Positions 15,629-16,243 of a DNA stretch of 16,243 bases are shown piece after piece. The position numbers and the translations under genes are program-made. The notes below the pieces were generated by a model. It was given only the letters and a program-made list of their open reading frames with translations, was not told the DNA's origin and ran no database searches. The stretch comes from Thermoleophilia bacterium (lineage in GTDB: Bacteria > Actinomycetota > Thermoleophilia > Gaiellales > Gaiellaceae). Positions within the stretch are counted from its first letter, which is position 1, and each line of letters starts with the position of its first letter. The DNA is taken from assembly GCA_025933895.1 (NCBI GenBank), contig JAICZB010000022.1, positions 1 to 16,243 on the forward strand. The letters are read 5' to 3'.

Positions 15629-16243
15629 GTGGAGCTCACGCGTTCGGCCGGCATCCTCCTCCATCCGACGTCGCTTCCCTCCGGGAAAATCGACCGCGAC
15701 GCATACGCGTTCATCGAATGGCTCGCGGCGGCCGGCCAGTCGTGGTGGCAGATGCTGCCGCTCGGGCCGCCGGACGAGTTCGACTCGCCGTACAGGTCGC
15801 CGTCGGCGTTCGCCGCCTCCCCGCAGCTTCTCGCGAAGCCCGAGGCGCGCGTCACCGCCGGCGAGATCGAGGACTTCGTCGCGCGCCACCCGTACTGGGC
15901 GGGCGCGTGGGCGCGCTTCGCCGGCGAGGGTGCGCTCGCCGACCAGGTGCGCTTCGAGCGAGAGTGGGGAGCGTTGCGGCGCTACGCCGCCGAGCGCGGT
16001 GTCCGGCTGGTCGGCGATCTGCCGATCTACGTCTCCGATGCAGGGGCGGACCTCGCCGCCTGGCCGGAGCTGTTCGCGCACGGCGAGGTCGCGGGGGCGC
16101 CTCCCGACGCGCTCAGCGCGTCCGGCCAGCGCTGGGGGAACCCGCTCTACGACTGGCCCGCGCACCGCGCGACCGGCTACCGCTGGTGGCGCGAGCGCTT
16201 CCGGCGCACCTTCGAGCTCGTCGACCTGTGCCGGATCGACCAC
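15629..16243 (+). CDS. malQ: 4-alpha-glucanotransferase (amylomaltase, GH77), 3' end outside the window
   Basis: It transfers glucan segments between maltodextrins, releasing glucose or lengthening chains. In the 205 visible residues the order is RSAGILLHPTSLPS (5-18), WWQMLPLGP (39-47), SPYRSPSAFAASP (53-65), GDLPIYVSDAGAD (129-141), APPDALSASGQRWGNPLYDW (157-176) and CRIDH (201-205), where D204 is the expected nucleophile. The window ends there. GTG 15629 is preferred for its ribosome site; ATG 15611 is in frame and would add six residues. The PGPYGIGDLG-like segment after the first motif is missing. The helical part between the SPY motif and GDLPIYV is much shorter than usual, so the nucleophile comes about 90 residues earlier than in Thermus amylomaltase. 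A long minus-strand open frame over the same bases is a shadow. Confidence 0.9.
   Translation, partial: MELTRSAGILLHPTSLPSGKIDRDAYAFIEWLAAAGQSWWQMLPLGPPDEFDSPYRSPSAFAASPQLLAKPEARVTAGEIEDFVARHPYWAGAWARFAGEGALADQVRFEREWGALRRYAAERGVRLVGDLPIYVSDAGADLAAWPELFAHGEVAGAPPDALSASGQRWGNPLYDWPAHRATGYRWWRERFRRTFELVDLCRIDH

Noticed and set aside
15605..16243. Minus-strand open frame across the right edge
   Set aside because: The plus strand carries clear MalQ motifs over the same bases, so the minus frame is its shadow.

Overview
The window is high-GC bacterial DNA with tightly packed genes, GTG starts and 1-4 nt start/stop overlaps. Two-component proteins of the MprB/MprA style and a complete GlgE pathway point to an actinobacterium (Actinomycetota). 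A deep lineage such as Thermoleophilia is possible, but that is a guess from gene style and not shown by a marker gene.

Layout. (1) Positions 1-807 (+) hold the 3' part of an MprB-like sensor histidine kinase that enters from the left edge. (2) Positions 829-2969 (-) hold a second, complete two-component pair, an OmpR-family regulator followed by its kinase. It meets the first kinase tail to tail; the gap and the kinase's long tail carry direct repeats and strong stem-loops. (3) Positions 3015-15608 (-) hold seven consecutive alpha-glucan/trehalose genes, in order of transcription glgE, treS, pep2 (maltokinase), glgB, treZ, glgX, treY. Junctions are a 1 nt overlap, a 2 nt gap, a 4 nt overlap, a 6 nt gap, a 1 nt overlap and a 28 nt gap, so this is very probably one operon. 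The regulator gene follows treY after 45 nt on the same strand. (4) From 15629 (+) malQ (4-alpha-glucanotransferase) runs divergently off the right edge, with almost no space between it and glgE. There is no gene-free stretch over 300 bases, and I saw no tRNA, rRNA, CRISPR or insertion sequence.

How the genes work together. The first four genes make branched alpha-glucan from trehalose: TreS isomerises trehalose to maltose, maltokinase makes maltose-1-phosphate, GlgE polymerises it and GlgB branches it. The last three run the other way: GlgX debranches, TreY converts the chain end to a trehalosyl unit, and TreZ releases trehalose. The operon therefore encodes a closed trehalose-glucan cycle, with the building half first and the breakdown half last. 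MalQ would rearrange short maltodextrins beside it. No glgA, glgC, glgP or otsAB is in the window.

The most unusual local feature is a roughly 72 nt in-frame insert made of two perfect hairpins between the two catalytic motifs of the maltokinase gene. Others are a 15-bp stem-loop inside the tail of the second kinase gene, a very compact MalQ, and 11-nt-spaced direct repeats at 802-818 and in front of the regulator gene.
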